From NCBI RefSeq assembly GCF_040807025.1, contig NC_090943.1:126169400-126233399 (forward strand): a stretch of DNA of 64,000 bases, read 5' to 3'. Numbering within the stretch: position 1 is the stretch's first letter; each line of letters starts with the position of its first letter. A program made the translations under genes and the position numbers. This document shows, piece by piece, positions 60,601 to 64,000 of this stretch. Source of the stretch: Struthio camelus. Lineage: Eukaryota > Chordata > Aves > Struthioniformes > Struthionidae. The notes beneath the pieces are model-generated. The model was not told where the DNA came from. It saw only the letters and a program-made list of their open reading frames with translations, and searched no databases.

Positions 60601-63600
60601 CTTCTGAAATCTTGTGCTGGTCTAAGGGCCCTTGCATTTCACCCCATCAATATTTACAAACCTTTATTAGTGTTTCCATATCTTTTCCATCCTTGTCATA
60701 CCAATTGCTGATTTTGGTCCATGGGGATCTGTTGCTTCCCTTTTTTTTACCTCTGCATGTTTTTTTTGGGAGGGGTATCACCTGGAGTTCCTAGATCAGT
60801 GATGATGACCCTCTACTCTGCAGTGATTTGATTTCTCTGTTCCTCATCTGGCCTGTGTTGCTCTTTGCCTGTTGCTCCATCATTGTTACCCAGCTCTCAC
60901 CTTGCCCTCGACGTGTCCCAGGAGGGATGGACTTCCTCTTGCCTCCTGCAGCCTTCGTGACCCTCATGGTGCTTTACTGCAATTGCCTTTTCTGCACCGA
61001 GGTGGGAACTCCTGACCTAACGTCCATTCCTCCCTTCTGGAGGGCTTCTCGTGCACCATGATCACTTTACTGTTTTCCTTTCAAGATCTCTTTTGCTTCT
61101 TTTTCCTTTCCCCCTCTGCTATACCTTCACTTATTTGGGAGAGTCTGCCTCCTTTTTTTAAAAACTTTGCTGTAGTTTCCCATCATTTTGCTGACAGTCA
61201 TTTTCCTATCCACTGGTTAGCGCCTCCTTAAAACCGTCACTCGTTTTGTCTTCTACTTTACAACAGTTCCCTCTGGTTTTCATGTTTTTAGCAATAAGGC
61301 CCCAAGTTTCTGATTACGTCTGTACCTTCTTAGCTCTCATCCAGTTATTTCATGCAAAAGTCCCTTTATTGCATATTCTCCATGTACTTGCCTGGCATAA
61401 AGCTCTGTGTAGTTTGCTGTGGCTAGCACAACCTCATTTGTTCCACTTGTCTCAGATCTCCCTTAAAACGCCCCTCTTGCCTGATGTTATGCTGTAGCTT
61501 GACTACATGTGTTCATTTTGGGGCATGCGCCTTCTTTTGCATGTGATTGTGGCGCACCTGTCTGTCTTAAATTTTTGTGGTTTAGCTCTCTGCCTGATAG
61601 AAATTGGTGTGAGTCCTTGGCTCCGACTCCGTGTTATGCAGACAAAAGAAATGCAAATTAATATGCACCATTATCAAAAAGGCATGTAAGCAAGTCTTAC
61701 ATGTGATTGTAATATTTCTATGAAGGTTTTTAAGCCATCCTTTAGAAAGCCACAAATAATTTAAGCTTTCTATAAATTGCAACAGTATCGTTCAAAGAAT
61801 TCACAAAAGGGGTATCCTTTATATTTCCTAATTTTCAGAGTAATTTTTATAGAATTAGATTACAAAAAACTGTTAGTGATTAGTATTAAAGTGAAACTAT
61901 CACTTTCACTATCAAAGTGGGAATCATTTTGTGCTTTTGAAAGAAGCAGAGATACAGGTCCTTCACACAGGATGTTGGATGAAAGTTTTAGTGAAATGGT
62001 CAGCATAAATAGCTGTAACGCTGTTGGCGTCTATTGGTATATGGAAGAACAATGTTCTGGATTGTAATGAGCATGCCAACAAGAACACGCTCAAGTTACT
62101 GTGTTCTGACTTTGTTGTTAGGGTTTTCCATATTCTGACTCTTCATTTACATATTTTTTGCTTGCAGAAGCTTATCAAATACTAAAGACTAAAACTGCAT
62201 GGCATTAGTCACTAAATTGCATTAATTCATTTGCTGGGGCTGTTTGCAGATGGAAGGAAAGATGGGGAAAAGCTTTTATTTAGGTAAAAAGGTTTATTTC
62301 TAAACATTTATTGAGTAAAAGCATTACTGATGCATTTGTCAGTGTTCATTAGGGCAGAGAGTGATAACGTAGAGAGAGGAAAAGATCTATGGTTTCATTT
62401 AAACTTTCACTTTCTTCTTGGCCTTTGTCCAGACTAAGCTGAAGCATCTTTTTTTTGGTAGCAAAAAAAGGAAATACTGAAGGATAAGTATGTATCATCA
62501 AAACTCAGTGGAATGAAGCCACAGAATTTGGATCTGGGGGTAACTGCCCAAAAGTTTCATGTTTACATGTGAGATTTCAAAACAGATCATTATAATACAA
62601 AGTCTACTTATAAGATTCAAAATCTAAACTTGGATCAGAAGAAATGTTTTAGCTTATTCTCCTCTGTTTCTTATTTACTGAAATCTTGAGCAAATCAACG
62701 TGCAAATATTTACATAATTCTGGGCAGGATTCCTTGTAGTGAAGGGAGATTCAAAGAACTGAAGCATTAGTGCACACATTATTTTACTGCTTTTAGTTTT
62801 CCTGTGTTATAATTTGTCTCAGCCCCGAGCTAGCAGCCAATATTCAAGGTATCCATTTAGGACCAGAACTGAACTAAAGGAGCTGTGTTCTCTCTCTGCA
62901 ACACTTGTTCAAAGGCCTTTTTTCAATGGGCAGAGAAGGAACAAAGGAGCGGTGGTGAGCTTGTGAAAAATTCCTACTCTTTTCAATACCCAGTGTGTAC
63001 CAAATAAAATGCTCAGCTTGCCTCCTACCTGCTGCTTCTGTCAAGTTCTTCTGGTGGCAGTGGAGGTTTCTGACACGCAACTGCAACCATTCCCCGTGGT
63101 AGATCCTGCTTTTGTAATGAGCCTCCCCAGATTTCTCTCCCTGAATTGCCTTACTGTGCCCTGTCGTGGTACTGGCTTTTGTTATTTCGCCTCTCAGTCA
63201 GCAAAGGGCTTTTAGTTGCTTCCCGTTATAGCTTGAATGAGAGATGCCTGCAGTACTTTACTTTGGAATTAGTGTTTTATAGTAACATTTTCCAATACAT
63301 TACTAGTATTAAGGAGTATTTTATTAATGTATTTATTCTCCTCTATGCATATATTTTTTAGTTTTCTTAATCTTATATCTTAAAAGGTATTTGGAACTAG
63401 AATTAGTTTTAGGTAATGAGGCTTCCTGCTCTTTTGTGGAAAACATCTTCAGTGGTTCAGCAAGTAATAAATCTCTTCCCTTTTGTTTTCATGTAAGTAT
63501 CTAAAAAACATCCTAGTCTGGAAATGATACCCCTGTGCTAGACACTGTAGAAATTCCATACAAAGTCATAGTCCTAAGGTCCTTTAATCTGCAAGTATGG

Positions 63601-64000
63601 ATTTTTCCTCTCCTGGTTTTGTGCCAGCCAGATCATATCACAACTGGAACTGTTCTTCACCACTTCTGCAACTGTTTTCCTTGCATCAACTGTTAGATTC
63701 CTTTCTCCTAGCAGCTTTTCTTAGTGCTCCTCAGACATTTCTTTGTAAATACCTCCAGTGGTGCTCTTCTCTGAGGAGCAGTGCGTAGTTTTAGCGGATC
63801 ACTGGATGGACAACCTTTGTTGCGGTGCACTGTTTTATCTTGGCTTAAAAATTAGAATACTGAATTCCTGAATGCGTCTTATTCTCATATTTCCTTCATA
63901 TGCGATCTGTGCCAATTTTACTATGTTTGTGTCTTGTTTATATTTGTTTTCTTCTCATGTTGTATTTTTTCTATTGATCTAAAGAGATGCAATCTTTTTC

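Larger units (their letters stand above)
39199..64000 (+). other. ZNF704: ZNF704 intron 2, continuing past the window
   Basis: Begins GTAAGG followed closely by a T-rich stretch. At least 24.8 kb long. I looked for the next expected exon (a frame with an MDKVTAAMVLTSLS-like segment) and for a C2H2 finger and found neither, so the intron runs off the right edge. Contents: three CR1 relics, several simple repeats and otherwise unique AT-rich DNA. A pyrimidine-rich stretch spans about 60.6-61.5 kb. No nested gene or RNA gene is recognised. Confidence 0.75.

Noticed and set aside
39199..64000. Search for ZNF704 exon 3 and the C2H2 finger
   Set aside because: No segment encoding the expected DKVTAAMVLTSLS-like region or a CxxxxC...HxxxxH finger was found, so the exon must lie beyond the window.

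Overview
The window reads as vertebrate, most likely bird, nuclear DNA. It is AT-rich single-copy sequence with a low interspersed-repeat load. Every transposable element I could recognise is a CR1-type LINE fragment, typical of birds, and I saw no SINEs. There are sharp CpG islands and many microsatellites. The species cannot be named from the sequence.

The one gene I can identify is ZNF704, a C2H2 zinc-finger gene of the ZNF395/SLC2A4RG (GLUT4-enhancer-factor/HDBP) family, on the + strand. Its first coding exon (21694-21975) lies inside a CpG island of about 1.3 kb. A phase-0 intron of about 17 kb leads to the second coding exon (38951-39198), which ends after two bases of a codon at a consensus donor. 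The rest of the window is intron 2, which runs past the right edge, so the zinc finger and C-terminus are not here. The supported coding sequence covers 176 codons plus two bases.

Region by region: 1-14.4 kb is intergenic, with a 5'-truncated, frame-broken CR1 at 0.34-1.6 kb and a GT/GA microsatellite at 6.2 kb. A second CpG island with no assigned gene sits at 14.4-15.26 kb. From 15.3 to 20.9 kb is AT-rich sequence with CA repeats and a compound tandem duplication. The ZNF704 promoter island, 5' UTR and exon 1 occupy 20.95-22.3 kb. Intron 1 fills 22-38.95 kb with an AT tract, a G26 run, a CR1 3' end and a palindrome relic. Intron 2 fills 39.2-64 kb with three more CR1 relics of different ages.

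No operon-like, CRISPR or viral system is visible. The best leads are the orphan CpG island, a set of phase-compatible candidate exons on the minus strand between 13.3 and 20.1 kb, and regulatory features of ZNF704: a GGGCC repeat abutting the start codon, an upstream ORF, and a poly-C tract ahead of exon 2. The candidate exons rest on splice-site reading by eye and could be chance.
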